A DNA stretch of 60,948 bases from Metabacillus fastidiosus NBRC 101226. Its GTDB lineage: Bacteria > Bacillota > Bacilli > Bacillales > Bacillaceae. Positions within the stretch are counted from its first letter, which is position 1, and each line of letters starts with the position of its first letter. The translations under genes and the position numbers were made by a program. The stretch lies in NCBI RefSeq assembly GCF_001591625.1, contig NZ_BCVG01000013.1:1-60948 (forward strand). Direction: 5' to 3'. Under the pieces are notes generated by a model. That model did no database searches and was not told the DNA's origin. It saw only the letters and a program-made list of their open reading frames with translations. This document shows, piece after piece, positions 53,045-60,948 of this stretch.

Positions 53045-53921
53045 AACCGACATCCCCCATTTCATAAATAAAGATTTCTTCTAGAGTAAGAGGTAATAAA
53101 TCAAATAATAGCAGTTCAGTAGACTTTATTGCTTTTCTAATAGAATCTTCGTTTCCTTTTACAATTAGTAATAAAACACTGCCTCTTTTTTCTTTATGTA
53201 GTACATCAAGCTTGTTTAACAGATGTTCTTCATGGCTCGGATCTTTTAAAGCGAGCTGAACTTTATGTGTGTCAGACTTCAAATCATCAAGGTCTTTTTG
53301 GATAATCATTGTTCCCTTATGCATAATGCCTACATGATCACATATATCCTCGATTTCCCGTAAGTTATGGGAGGAGATAAGAACAGTTAAATTTCTTTCA
53401 GCGATCTCCTGGAATAAAAGATTTTTAATTTTTTGCCGCATAACAGGGTCAAGTCCATCAATCGGTTCATCGAGGATGAGGAAATCAGGCATTGTAGATA
53501 AGGCCAGCCAGAAGGCAACCTGTCTTTTCATTCCCTTTGATAAACGCTGTACTTTCCGGTTCAGATCAATTTTAAAAACCTTTTGTAATTCTTCAAAGCG
53601 ATTTTCATTCCAGTCTTTATAAAAATATTGATAATGTGCAGCCATTTGTTTCACTGTTGCCTGTGGATAGAAAGAAAGCGCATCAGGTATAAAAAATACT
53701 TTTTCCCTTATATCAGGATTTTCATATGCAGCTTTATCATTAATCAAAATTTCTCCGCTATTTGGTCTATAAATACCGGCAATCATTTTTAAAAGTGTCG
53801 TTTTTCCGGCACCATTTGAGCCGAGCAATCCGTAAATTGATCCTTTTTTTACAGAAAGGGATAATGAACTTACTGCATCTTCCTTATCAAACTTCTTCGT
53901 TATCTGCTTTACTTGAAGCAT
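53019..53921 (-). CDS. ABC ATPase, YtrB-like
   Basis: This 300-aa stand-alone ATPase has Walker A GSNGAGKTT, the signature LSKGMKRQ (S-K-G in place of S-G-G, usual in the YtrB/EcsA group) and Walker B FLILDEPIDGLD. The C-terminal ~80 residues form an extra domain. It overlaps the GntR gene by 35 bases and the permease by 26 bases, so the three form one tightly packed operon under the regulator. Confidence 0.88.
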   Translation of the reverse strand: MLQVKQITKKFDKEDAVSSLSLSVKKGSIYGLLGSNGAGKTTLLKMIAGIYRPNSGEILINDKAAYENPDIREKVFFIPDALSFYPQATVKQMAAHYQYFYKDWNENRFEELQKVFKIDLNRKVQRLSKGMKRQVAFWLALSTMPDFLILDEPIDGLDPVMRQKIKNLLFQEIAERNLTVLISSHNLREIEDICDHVGIMHKGTMIIQKDLDDLKSDTHKVQLALKDPSHEEHLLNKLDVLHKEKRGSVLLLIVKGNEDSIRKAIKSTELLLFDLLPLTLEEIFIYEMGDVGYEIENILL

Positions 53922-54303
53922 CTACTGTCTCCCCCTTTTCTCTGTTAATAGCATCATAATAAATTTTAACGAGCTCCTCTTTTGTTAAGCCGAGGAAGAT
54001 AGCCTCTGCAACTAATTTTTGAATTTCTGCAAGCAGATCATTTAACTGTTCTTTTACATTTGATTCATTAATAGCGGCAACAAAATTCCCTTTTCCTTTT
54101 ACTGAATAAATATAGCCTTGCTGTTCCAATTCTCGGTACGCTCTCTGCACCGTGTTCGGATTAACGGTTAGTTCACTAGAAAGTACACGAACAGACGGCA
54201 ATTGTTCATCTTGCTTTAATACGTTCGTAATAACCATTTCTTTTATGCGGTCGACAAGCTGTTCATATAATGGTTTTCTACTTCTAATGTCTAATTGAAA
54301 CAA
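53887..54303 (-). CDS. ytrA: GntR-family repressor, YtrA subfamily
   Basis: This 138-aa protein has an N-terminal winged helix of the GntR type (KPLYEQLVDRIKEMVI, LPSVRVLSSELTVNPNTVQRAYRELE, in part). The effector part is very short, about 60 residues, which marks the YtrA subfamily. Such repressors control the ABC genes that follow and respond to cell-wall antibiotics in B. subtilis. The start is TTG 54303 after AGGGGTGA. A strong inverted repeat about 83 bases upstream is the likely operator. Confidence 0.85.
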   Translation of the reverse strand: MFQLDIRSRKPLYEQLVDRIKEMVITNVLKQDEQLPSVRVLSSELTVNPNTVQRAYRELEQQGYIYSVKGKGNFVAAINESNVKEQLNDLLAEIQKLVAEAIFLGLTKEELVKIYYDAINREKGETVDASSKADNEEV

Positions 54304-54385
54304 TATATATCACCCCTTCATGACTCAGTTACATCTGTTCAACATTTTAGACAAGTGCAAATTGAAATTGAACATCATAAAACCG

Positions 54386-54420
54386 TATTAACTGTATTAA
54401 TAGTATCGATACAGTTAATA
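54386..54420 (-). promoter_or_regulatory. Likely YtrA operator dyad
   Basis: TATTAACTGTAT (54386-54397) and ATACAGTTAATA (54409-54420) are a perfect 12-bp inverted repeat with an 11-base spacer, upstream of the GntR/ABC operon. Confidence 0.75.
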
Positions 54421-54545
54421 TACTAATGGAAAAGAGAATATATGTAAAGAATATTTTTTCAAAATATTGAAAGTGTGATTTTATAGCTTAAACTCCTTGT
54501 TTTGTATACAATAAGTAGTAATAAAACTTAAGGATTGGTATTAAC

Positions 54546-56441
54546 ATGAGCATACTTTCGGTAGAGAATTTAGTGAAAACATATGGAGAAAAGACGTTAT
54601 TTGATCATATTTCTTTTACAATAGCTGAAAAGCAAAGAATCGGATTAATCGGCGTAAACGGTACAGGAAAATCCACTTTATTAAAAGTGATAGCAGGGAT
54701 AGAATCTGTTGAAGAAGGAAAGCTCCTTCACAGCAATGATATGCATATTGAATATTTACCGCAGCAGCCGGAGTTTGCTGAAGATTTAACAGTACTTGAG
54801 CAAATCTACTACGGAGACTCTTTAATTATGAGAGTAATGAGAGACTATGAAGCGGCATTAAGTGAGCTTGAGAAAGACCCTATGGATGAAAAAAAGCAGG
54901 AATACTTATTAAAAATGCAACAGAAAATGGATGAAAATGATGCATGGGAAGCAAACACGGTTGCTAAAACGGTTCTTACTAAATTAGGAATAACAGATTT
55001 TACGAAATCGGTGAAGCTGTTATCAGGTGGACAGAAAAAACGTGTTGCTATTGCGAAAGCATTAATTCAGCCTGCACATTTATTAATACTTGATGAGCCG
55101 ACAAACCATTTAGACAATGAGACAATCGAATGGCTTGAGAGCTTCCTGGCTCAGTATAAAGGCTCGATTTTATTAGTAACCCATGACCGTTACTTCTTAA
55201 ACCGGGTGACAAATCGAATTTATGAATTAGACCGCGGCAATATTTACACTTATGAAGGTAATTATGAAACTTTTTTAGAAAAAAAAGCTGAAAGAGAATT
55301 CAATGAAGTACAGGCAGAAACGAAACGTCAAAATCTTCTGCGCCGCGAGCTTGCATGGCTAAGAAGAGGAGCAAAAGCGAGGACAACAAAGCAAAAAGCA
55401 CGTATTGGAAGAGTAGAGGAACTTAAGGAACAAGAAGGGCTGGCAGTTAAGGGAGATTTAGATTTCTCTATAGGTTCAGTCAGACTTGGAAAAAAGGTAA
55501 TCGAGATTGAAAACATTTCGAAATCATACAGTGGAACATCTCTTATTAAAGATTTTAGCTATCTTGTTGTTCCAGGAGACCGCTTAGGAATTATCGGTCC
55601 AAACGGTACAGGGAAATCAACTTTATTAAATATGATTGCCGGCCGTATTCAGCCTGATACAGGTTCCATTGAAGTTGGTCCGACAGTAAAAATAGGCTTT
55701 TATACGCAAGAACATGAAGATATGGATGAAGATTTACGTGTCGTTGAATATATAAAAGAAGTGGCAGAAATCGTTCATACTGCTGACGGTGATGTTATTA
55801 CCGCAGAGCAGATGCTTGAAAGATTTTTATTCCCGCGCTCCATGCAGTGGACATACATTCGCAAGCTTTCAGGTGGGGAAAGAAGACGTCTATATTTATT
55901 AAAAGTACTTATGGAGGAACCGAATGTACTATTTCTTGATGAGCCGACAAATGATCTTGATACGGAGACATTAGGTGTATTAGAGGATTATGTAGATCAG
56001 TTCCCGGGTGTTGTTATTACGGTATCCCATGACCGTTACTTTTTAGACCGGGTAATCGACCATCTAATAGTTTTCTCAGGGAACGGGGAAATCAGCCGTT
56101 TTCAAGGCAGCTATTCTGATTTTATGGAGACGGCAAAGCAAAAAGAATCTGCTGCTAAAGTACAGCAGAAAGCACCGGAAAAACAAGTGTATAAAAAAGA
56201 ATCGAAGAAAAAGTTATCATACAAAGAACAGTTGGAATGGAACGAAATCGAAGATAAAATAACAGAACTGGAAGAAAAGATCGCTGAACTTGAGCAGGGG
56301 ATAATAGATGCTGGAAGTGATTCGATGAAAGTACAGGAGTTGTATAAAGAACAGCAGGAAACAGAAGAAAAGCTTGAAAAGACGATGGAAAGATGGGAAG
56401 AATTGTCCTTATTAGTGGAAGAAATTGAGCAAGGGAGATAA
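54546..56441 (+). CDS. yfmR: ABC-F translation factor YfmR (Uup family)
   Basis: This 631-aa protein has two ABC ATPase domains without membrane helices: Walker A GVNGTGKST and GPNGTGKST, signatures LSGGQKKR and LSGGERRR, and Walker B LLILDEPTNHLD and VLFLDEPTNDLD. A linker of about 80 residues separates them, and a C-terminal coiled coil (about 560-631) is present as in Uup/YfmR. Family members bind the ribosomal E site; YfmR helps overcome stalling together with EF-P. Start ATG 54546 lies behind a weak AAGGATTGG site. A cyclo-ligase-like gene follows after 8 bases. Confidence 0.9.
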   Translation: MSILSVENLVKTYGEKTLFDHISFTIAEKQRIGLIGVNGTGKSTLLKVIAGIESVEEGKLLHSNDMHIEYLPQQPEFAEDLTVLEQIYYGDSLIMRVMRDYEAALSELEKDPMDEKKQEYLLKMQQKMDENDAWEANTVAKTVLTKLGITDFTKSVKLLSGGQKKRVAIAKALIQPAHLLILDEPTNHLDNETIEWLESFLAQYKGSILLVTHDRYFLNRVTNRIYELDRGNIYTYEGNYETFLEKKAEREFNEVQAETKRQNLLRRELAWLRRGAKARTTKQKARIGRVEELKEQEGLAVKGDLDFSIGSVRLGKKVIEIENISKSYSGTSLIKDFSYLVVPGDRLGIIGPNGTGKSTLLNMIAGRIQPDTGSIEVGPTVKIGFYTQEHEDMDEDLRVVEYIKEVAEIVHTADGDVITAEQMLERFLFPRSMQWTYIRKLSGGERRRLYLLKVLMEEPNVLFLDEPTNDLDTETLGVLEDYVDQFPGVVITVSHDRYFLDRVIDHLIVFSGNGEISRFQGSYSDFMETAKQKESAAKVQQKAPEKQVYKKESKKKLSYKEQLEWNEIEDKITELEEKIAELEQGIIDAGSDSMKVQELYKEQQETEEKLEKTMERWEELSLLVEEIEQGR

Positions 56442-56449
56442 AGAGACAT

Positions 56450-57166
56450 ATGGTGAAAACGAAAGATGAAATCCGTCATAAAGTTTGGAATACGTTAACA
56501 GAGGAAAAAAACGGTCGTTTTCCTTTCCCTTTAACGAACCGGATTCCAAACTTCAAGGGAGCGGAGAAAGCAGCTAAATTAGTTGCTGCAATGGATGTAT
56601 ATAAAAATGCAAAAGTTGTTAAAGTGAATCCTGATTCCCCGCAGCTCCCGTTACGCCACCAAGTTATTTTAGATGGAAAAACATTGCTGGTACCGACACC
56701 GAGATTGAAAGCAGGTTTTATTATGGTGAAGCCGGAGTGGGTACCGCCGGGTGAGGAGCGGAAGGCAGTCAGTTTAACAAATATTAAATCGTACGGAAAA
56801 CTAATTGCGCTTACGGATATTCCCCCAATTGATTTAATTGTTGTCGGTTCTGTTGCGATTCATAAAGACGGAAGGCGGCTTGGGAAAGGGGAAGGATATG
56901 CAGATAGAGAATATGGCATACTACGTGAAATGGGAAATCCCCCTGTTCCGATTATAACAACTATTCACAGCAGCCAGCTCGTTGATGACGATATTCCACG
57001 TGATCCTTTTGACTTAACTGTTGACTGGATCGCGACTGAACAAGAACTGATTGAAACGAACAGCCCGTATGAAAAGCCGAACGGAATAATGTGGGAGCAT
57101 GTGACAGATGAAGAAAGAATAGAAATGCCGGTGCTCCAGGAACTATGGAATTTAAAATATAAATAG
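56450..57166 (+). CDS. 5-formyltetrahydrofolate cyclo-ligase-like protein
   Basis: This 238-aa protein belongs to the cyclo-ligase superfamily. The ATP/substrate loop is GRRLGKGEGYADREYG, and conserved basic residues lie in PLRHQVILDGKTLLVPTPRLKAG (in part). The sequence is more like the divergent archaeal or MTHFSD-type group than the classical YqgN enzyme, so the substrate may differ. It lies 8 bases after yfmR and is probably co-transcribed. There is no recognisable strong terminator after it. Confidence 0.75.
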   Translation: MVKTKDEIRHKVWNTLTEEKNGRFPFPLTNRIPNFKGAEKAAKLVAAMDVYKNAKVVKVNPDSPQLPLRHQVILDGKTLLVPTPRLKAGFIMVKPEWVPPGEERKAVSLTNIKSYGKLIALTDIPPIDLIVVGSVAIHKDGRRLGKGEGYADREYGILREMGNPPVPIITTIHSSQLVDDDIPRDPFDLTVDWIATEQELIETNSPYEKPNGIMWEHVTDEERIEMPVLQELWNLKYK

Positions 57167-57185
57167 GAAAAAAGCCTCCTTAATT

Positions 57186-57235
57186 TTAACAATGTTGTAA
57201 AGGTAAGTTAATAGATTGCCTTAACTAAATTTACA
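57186..57235 (+). promoter_or_regulatory. Pho box upstream of alkaline phosphatase 2
   Basis: TTAACA (57186), TTAATA (57208) and TTTACA (57230) are spaced by 22 bases, i.e. two 11-bp turns, with TTAACT (57221) between. The phasing is less regular than the other three boxes. Confidence 0.6.
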
Positions 57236-57285
57236 AATGTTATCTATTATTTATTATGGATATCATAAATTTAGGAGGTATTTTC

Positions 57286-58935
57286 GTGACTATTTCAAAA
57301 AAAGTATTAGGAGTAACATTAGCTAGTGCGGTAATGCTTAGCTCATTAGGACAGTTTGGCCAAAAGGATGAAAAAGCGGAAGCTAAAAAAGATCCTGAAA
57401 AAGCAAAAAATGTCATTATGCTTGTGATGGATGGGACAAGCGTAGGTGCAACTAATTTAGCTAGATGGTATAAAGGAGAGCCGCTTGCTCTAGATAGTAT
57501 TGTGACAGGTGGTGTGTTTACACATTCAGCAGAGTCTGCTATTACTGACTCAGCACCTGCTTCCACTGCCATGGCAACAGGAAATAAATCTAATGATAAA
57601 TTAGTCGGTGTTTTACCTGAAGTTGTGAATACACCTGGTGTAGATCCGGCTTTAGCAGAAAAACCCTTTAAGCCGGTTGCAAATGTGCTTGAAGGCGCAA
57701 AAAGAGGCGGTAAAGCAACTGGAATTATTTCAACTTCTGAAATTCAGCATGCAACACCTGCAGGTTTTTCAGCACATGTAACACATCGCAGCGAGTACGA
57801 AAAAATTGCTGAACAGCAAGTATATCAAGGAATTGATGTCGTTCTTGGCGGTGGAAAAGATGCGCTTGTTCCGGGTGAAGCTAAGAATAATCGTAAAGAT
57901 GGAGAAAATCTGGTAAATGTATTAAAAAACAATGGATATGATATTGTTGAAAATAGAACAGATTTATTAAATACAAAGTCTGATAAAATTTGGGGAGCAT
58001 TTGCACCAAATCAATTAGCATATGATATTGATCGTGAAAAGACAAATCCTAATGAGCCGACATTAGCACAAATGACAAATAAAGCGATTAATACATTATC
58101 AAAAGATAAAGACGGTTTCTTCTTATTCGTAGAAGGAAGTAAAGTAGACTGGGCTGCACATGCTAATGATCCAATCGGAATTATTGGAGATGTACTATCA
58201 TTTGATGCGGCTGTTCAAGAAGCTCTAGATTTCGCTAAAAAGGATAAAGATACACTTGTTATTGCTGTTTCTGACCACGGTAACAGCGGAATTACGATGG
58301 GTAACTTGAATACATCTAAAACGTATCCTAATATTCCTGTTTCCGCTTATATCGATCCTTTGAAGAAAGCATCAATGACATTAGAAGGAGCACTTAGCCA
58401 ATTAAAAGCTGATAAATCGAATTTATTAGAAGTTGCAGCATTATATGGTATTGATAACCCAACTGACGCTGAGAAAGAAGCTCTTGTAAAATCAGCTAAT
58501 TTACAGCAGACACTTGTACAGCTTTTATCAAATCGTGCTAATATCGGTTTCTCAACAGGCGGACATACTGGTGAAGAAGTATTCTTATATTCTTACGGGC
58601 CTGGTAGACCAACTGGCTTAATTGATAATACTGAAATAGCACATACTATGGCTTCTTCTATGGGCTTTGATTTGAAAAAAGTAAGCGAAGAACTATTCGT
58701 TGAAGCTGAGGAAGCATTTAAAAAGGAAAATGCAGCTGTAAAGATTGATGAAACGGACAAGCATAATCCAGTTCTTATCGTTACTAAAGGAAACAAAATT
58801 GCTAAGTTCCCAGTAAATAAAAACATTATGATTGCTGAAGGCAAGGAAACTAAGCTAAAGAGTGTTGTCGTTCAAAGTAAAGGCAAGTTCTATATTCCAG
58901 AGGAAGCTGTAAAATTATTTAGCAAAATTAAATAA
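57286..58935 (+). CDS. Secreted alkaline phosphatase with C-terminal extra domain
   Basis: This 549-aa phosphatase has a signal peptide (about 1-33), metal-site Asp49 in VMDGTS and nucleophile Ser89 in ITDSAPAS. Later metal ligands lie in VEGSKVDWAAH, VSDHGNSG and TGGHTGEE. About 70 residues follow the catalytic part and end in a segment like the copper amine oxidase N-domain (VQSKGKFYIPEEAVKLF). This may be a wall-binding or oligomer module. The start is GTG 57286, 7 bases after AGGAGG. The upstream Pho box suggests phosphate control. It is a divergent second phosphatase beside the one at 28258. Confidence 0.9.
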   Translation: MTISKKVLGVTLASAVMLSSLGQFGQKDEKAEAKKDPEKAKNVIMLVMDGTSVGATNLARWYKGEPLALDSIVTGGVFTHSAESAITDSAPASTAMATGNKSNDKLVGVLPEVVNTPGVDPALAEKPFKPVANVLEGAKRGGKATGIISTSEIQHATPAGFSAHVTHRSEYEKIAEQQVYQGIDVVLGGGKDALVPGEAKNNRKDGENLVNVLKNNGYDIVENRTDLLNTKSDKIWGAFAPNQLAYDIDREKTNPNEPTLAQMTNKAINTLSKDKDGFFLFVEGSKVDWAAHANDPIGIIGDVLSFDAAVQEALDFAKKDKDTLVIAVSDHGNSGITMGNLNTSKTYPNIPVSAYIDPLKKASMTLEGALSQLKADKSNLLEVAALYGIDNPTDAEKEALVKSANLQQTLVQLLSNRANIGFSTGGHTGEEVFLYSYGPGRPTGLIDNTEIAHTMASSMGFDLKKVSEELFVEAEEAFKKENAAVKIDETDKHNPVLIVTKGNKIAKFPVNKNIMIAEGKETKLKSVVVQSKGKFYIPEEAVKLFSKIK

Positions 58936-58948
58936 TGATTAACAGATA

Positions 58949-58989
58949 AAAATGAGAGTTACTCTATTTAGTGGAGTGACTCTCATTTT
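58949..58989. terminator. Bidirectional terminator after alkaline phosphatase 2
   Basis: AAAATGAGAGT (58949-58959) pairs with ACTCTCATTTT (58979-58989), with an ACTC/GAGT inner stem. Confidence 0.85.
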
Positions 58990-59047
58990 AGTTTGTATAA
59001 GTACTATCTCCTTTATAGATATGCTGAAAAAGCGAGAACCCGTTCAG

Positions 59048-59428
59048 TCATTTTGCAATCTCTCTAACTACAATTGCCTGTGTAGTCCTTCTAATGAGAC
59101 ATTCCTCTATTGATTGCTTGGAAATTGCCCCAAGTGTAACAGCGGCAGCGATTTTTTCTTTATCTGGTTTCTTTACGGTGAGAATGCAGTCTGTCAGTTT
59201 TAAATTTTCAAGCATTTCTACTGTCTTATCTTCAAGCAATGTTTCGGATTTTCTAATCTGTCTTTGTATTTTATAATTTCCGAGTTTTACTTCTCCTTTT
59301 TTCTCTTCTCCGTATTGTTCATTAAAAAATTGATGGAATTCTCTTTTGAGTTCTGAAATTTCTTCCTCCAGCTGTTTATTTTGCTCGATTAGCTGTTGAT
59401 AGCGGATAACCATTTCTTCTGTAAGCAT
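59048..59428 (-). CDS. Coiled-coil protein of 126 aa, unknown
   Basis: GGGGGAAT precedes the ATG. Residues 1-45 form a coiled coil (YQQLIEQNKQLEEEISELKR), followed by a mixed domain with LGNYKIQRQIRKSETLLED and the C-terminal IRRTTQAIVVREIAK. I do not recognise the family. It is divergently oriented to the PTS gene. The layout of coiled coil plus small globular part resembles phage-derived siphovirus Gp157-like proteins, but that is only an impression. Confidence 0.65.
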   Translation of the reverse strand: MLTEEMVIRYQQLIEQNKQLEEEISELKREFHQFFNEQYGEEKKGEVKLGNYKIQRQIRKSETLLEDKTVEMLENLKLTDCILTVKKPDKEKIAAAVTLGAISKQSIEECLIRRTTQAIVVREIAK

Positions 59429-59510
59429 TTGATATTCCCCCTAATGAATTCTCATTTAATGATTATGGAGACAAGCTGTTATTTAGAACAAAAGGATAAA
59501 TGAATAATTT

Positions 59511-59525
59511 TTGGAAACGTTTGCA
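59511..59525 (+). promoter_or_regulatory. CcpA cre site
   Basis: TTGGAAACGTTTGCA fits the WTGNAANCGNWNNCW consensus at every position. It lies 48 bases upstream of the PTS gene, so carbon catabolite repression is expected. Confidence 0.8.
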
Positions 59526-59572
59526 AATATAGTAGTAATAGAAAGCGAGTTCTAATTAAAGGAGGAATCAAC

Positions 59573-60931
59573 ATGCTTTCTTTTTTACAGAGGATTGGTA
59601 AATCTCTCATGCTCCCAATTGCAGTACTTCCTGCAGCAGGTTTAGTGCTTCGTTTCGGACAAGAGGATTTATTAAATATTCCTTTTATTGCAAATGCTGG
59701 CGGTGCTGTGTTAACAAATTTAGCTATCATATTTGCGATTGGGGTTGCAATTGGCTTTTCAAAAGATGGCAATGGTGCTGCCGGGCTTGCAGGTGCAATT
59801 GGCTATTTTATTCTAACAGAAGGAGCTAAATCAATTAATCCGGATATTAATATGTCTGTACTCGGAGGTATTATTGCCGGAGTGATTGCAGGGCTGCTCT
59901 ATAATCGTTTTCATGATATAAAACTGCCCGAATGGTTGGCGTTTTTTGGAGGAAAGAGATTCGTGCCAATTATTACTGCCGTTGTGATGGTTCTCCTTTC
60001 TGGAGTAGCAGGCTTTGTTTGGCCGCCGATTCAAGAGGCGATTAATAACTTAGGTAACTGGATGATTGATCTAGGTGCAGTCGGTGCAGGAATATTTGGC
60101 TTCTTTAATAGGCTATTAATACCTATAGGGCTGCATCATGTGTTAAATAATATTTTTTGGTTCCAATTTGGAGAATTTGAAGGAAGTACTGGTGATATCA
60201 GCAGATTTTTTGCTGGTGATCCATCAGCAGGGATGTATATGACAGGATTTTTCCCTATTATGATGTTTGCGTTGCCAGGAGCAGCACTAGCGATGATTCT
60301 CACTGCTAAAAGGGAGAAGAAAAAATTAGTAACAGGAATGTTTGCGAGTTTAGCCCTCACTTCTTTTGTAACAGGGGTAACAGAGCCGATTGAATTCTCA
60401 TTTATGTTCTTATCTCCATTATTATATGGTGTTCATGCAGTGCTTACGGGCTTATCTTTATGGTTAACAACGATGCTTGGGATAAGAGACGGATTTACAT
60501 TTTCAGCAGGTGCCATTGATTATTTACTCAATTTTGGAATTGCTGATAAGCCGTTATTATTACTGCTTATCGGTCTAATATATGGTGTTTTATATTTTGT
60601 TATTTTTTACTTCCTAATTAAAGCATTAGATTTAAAAACTCCCGGGCGTGAAGATGATGACGAAATGATAGATAGTACGGAAGAATCAGCGGGAAGCAAT
60701 ACGAGGGCTCATACTTATATATCTGCTTTAGGAGGAGAAGAAAATATTGTGAGTATTGATCATTGTGCAACACGATTACGGTTAAATTTAAAGAATTCTT
60801 CATTAATGGATGAAGAAGCTTTAAAGAGAGCGGGTGCCAGAGGTGTTATAAAAGTAGGGGAATCTGGAGCACAGGTAATTATCGGTCCAAGTGTGGAATT
60901 TATTGCAGAAGAAATAAAAAAAGAGCTATAA
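59573..60931 (+). CDS. nagP: PTS N-acetylglucosamine-type EIICB component
   Basis: This 452-aa permease imports and phosphorylates an amino sugar or glucose. The N-terminal EIIC part (about 1-365) contains about ten membrane helices and the GVTEPIEFSFMFLSPLLYG signature. After an acidic linker, an EIIB domain (about 380-452) holds the phosphorylated Cys398 in IDHCATRLRL. There is no EIIA, as in B. subtilis NagP (also 452 aa), so it borrows EIIA from another system. GGAGGAATC precedes the ATG. A cre site lies upstream. N-acetylglucosamine rather than glucose is inferred from length and domain set. Confidence 0.88.
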   Translation: MLSFLQRIGKSLMLPIAVLPAAGLVLRFGQEDLLNIPFIANAGGAVLTNLAIIFAIGVAIGFSKDGNGAAGLAGAIGYFILTEGAKSINPDINMSVLGGIIAGVIAGLLYNRFHDIKLPEWLAFFGGKRFVPIITAVVMVLLSGVAGFVWPPIQEAINNLGNWMIDLGAVGAGIFGFFNRLLIPIGLHHVLNNIFWFQFGEFEGSTGDISRFFAGDPSAGMYMTGFFPIMMFALPGAALAMILTAKREKKKLVTGMFASLALTSFVTGVTEPIEFSFMFLSPLLYGVHAVLTGLSLWLTTMLGIRDGFTFSAGAIDYLLNFGIADKPLLLLLIGLIYGVLYFVIFYFLIKALDLKTPGREDDDEMIDSTEESAGSNTRAHTYISALGGEENIVSIDHCATRLRLNLKNSSLMDEEALKRAGARGVIKVGESGAQVIIGPSVEFIAEEIKKEL

Positions 60932-60948
60932 AGTGAAACTTCTATCAG
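60928..60948. repeat. 21-bp terminal inverted repeat, right copy
   Basis: Exact reverse complement of bases 1-21. It starts inside the stop codon of nagP. See the left copy for interpretation. Confidence 0.8.

Noticed and set aside
1-60948. Whole window as a mobile or linear element because of its terminal inverted repeat
   Set aside because: Gene content is ordinary chromosomal metabolism and transport; no transposase, replication or partition gene is present.

Overview
This window looks like a chromosomal segment of a low-GC, spore-forming Bacillaceae (Bacillus sensu lato). Genes point to this: HemAT, a SigV/RsiV pair, YfmR, YfiB/YfiC-like and YtrA-type ABC systems, a CcpA cre site and PhoP boxes, together with AGGAGG-type ribosome binding sites and TTG/GTG starts. 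I cannot assign a species. No rRNA, tRNA, transposase, phage gene or CRISPR was seen. The two window ends carry the same 21-bp sequence in inverted orientation, so the window is probably a whole contig broken at a dispersed repeat.

Layout. 0-3.2 kb: the soluble oxygen-sensing transducer HemAT and an ECF sigma/anti-sigma pair. 3.2-10.8 kb: an aldo/keto reductase, an NlpC/P60 wall hydrolase, a MutS2-like ATPase without a Smr domain behind a leader-peptide/terminator attenuator, a LysR regulator, a branched-chain aminotransferase and a small HTH protein. 10.9-19.6 kb: a secreted beta-propeller protein with a Pho box, glutaminyl-tRNA synthetase, a TPR-dynamin-like GTPase, aspartokinase and two overlapping tiny genes. 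19.9-21.9 kb: a four-gene operon pairing a CarH-like B12 sensor domain with a PAS-STAS protein. 22.0-31.1 kb: a 3D-domain wall enzyme, a MerR-regulated multidrug ABC exporter, glycerate kinase, a lipoprotein, a Pho-boxed alkaline phosphatase and an rRNA methyltransferase.

31.2-41.8 kb is the most unusual part. Two modules share a duplicated promoter and encode a DUF4176-like small protein, a lipase-fold protein with a helical N-terminal domain, and five tandem paralogues of a ~396-aa membrane-anchored protein (four in module 1, one in module 2). Module 1 also has a helical 212-aa partner, and its lipase gene carries an in-frame nonsense codon. I read this as an orphan type VII-secretion-like lipase toxin/immunity locus, by analogy with the TslA/TilA system of Staphylococcus. 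No secretion machinery is encoded in the window.

42-61 kb: a two-subunit ABC exporter, a glycerol-3-phosphate importer operon (ugpCAEB) behind a Pho box and followed by a glycerophosphodiesterase, a YtrA-type GntR/ABC operon with a strong operator dyad, the ABC-F protein YfmR, a folate-type cyclo-ligase homologue, a second alkaline phosphatase with a Pho box, an unknown coiled-coil protein and a NagP-type PTS permease with a cre site. Four separate transcription units carry 11-bp-phased PhoP-like repeats, which makes phosphate starvation the main regulatory theme of the window.
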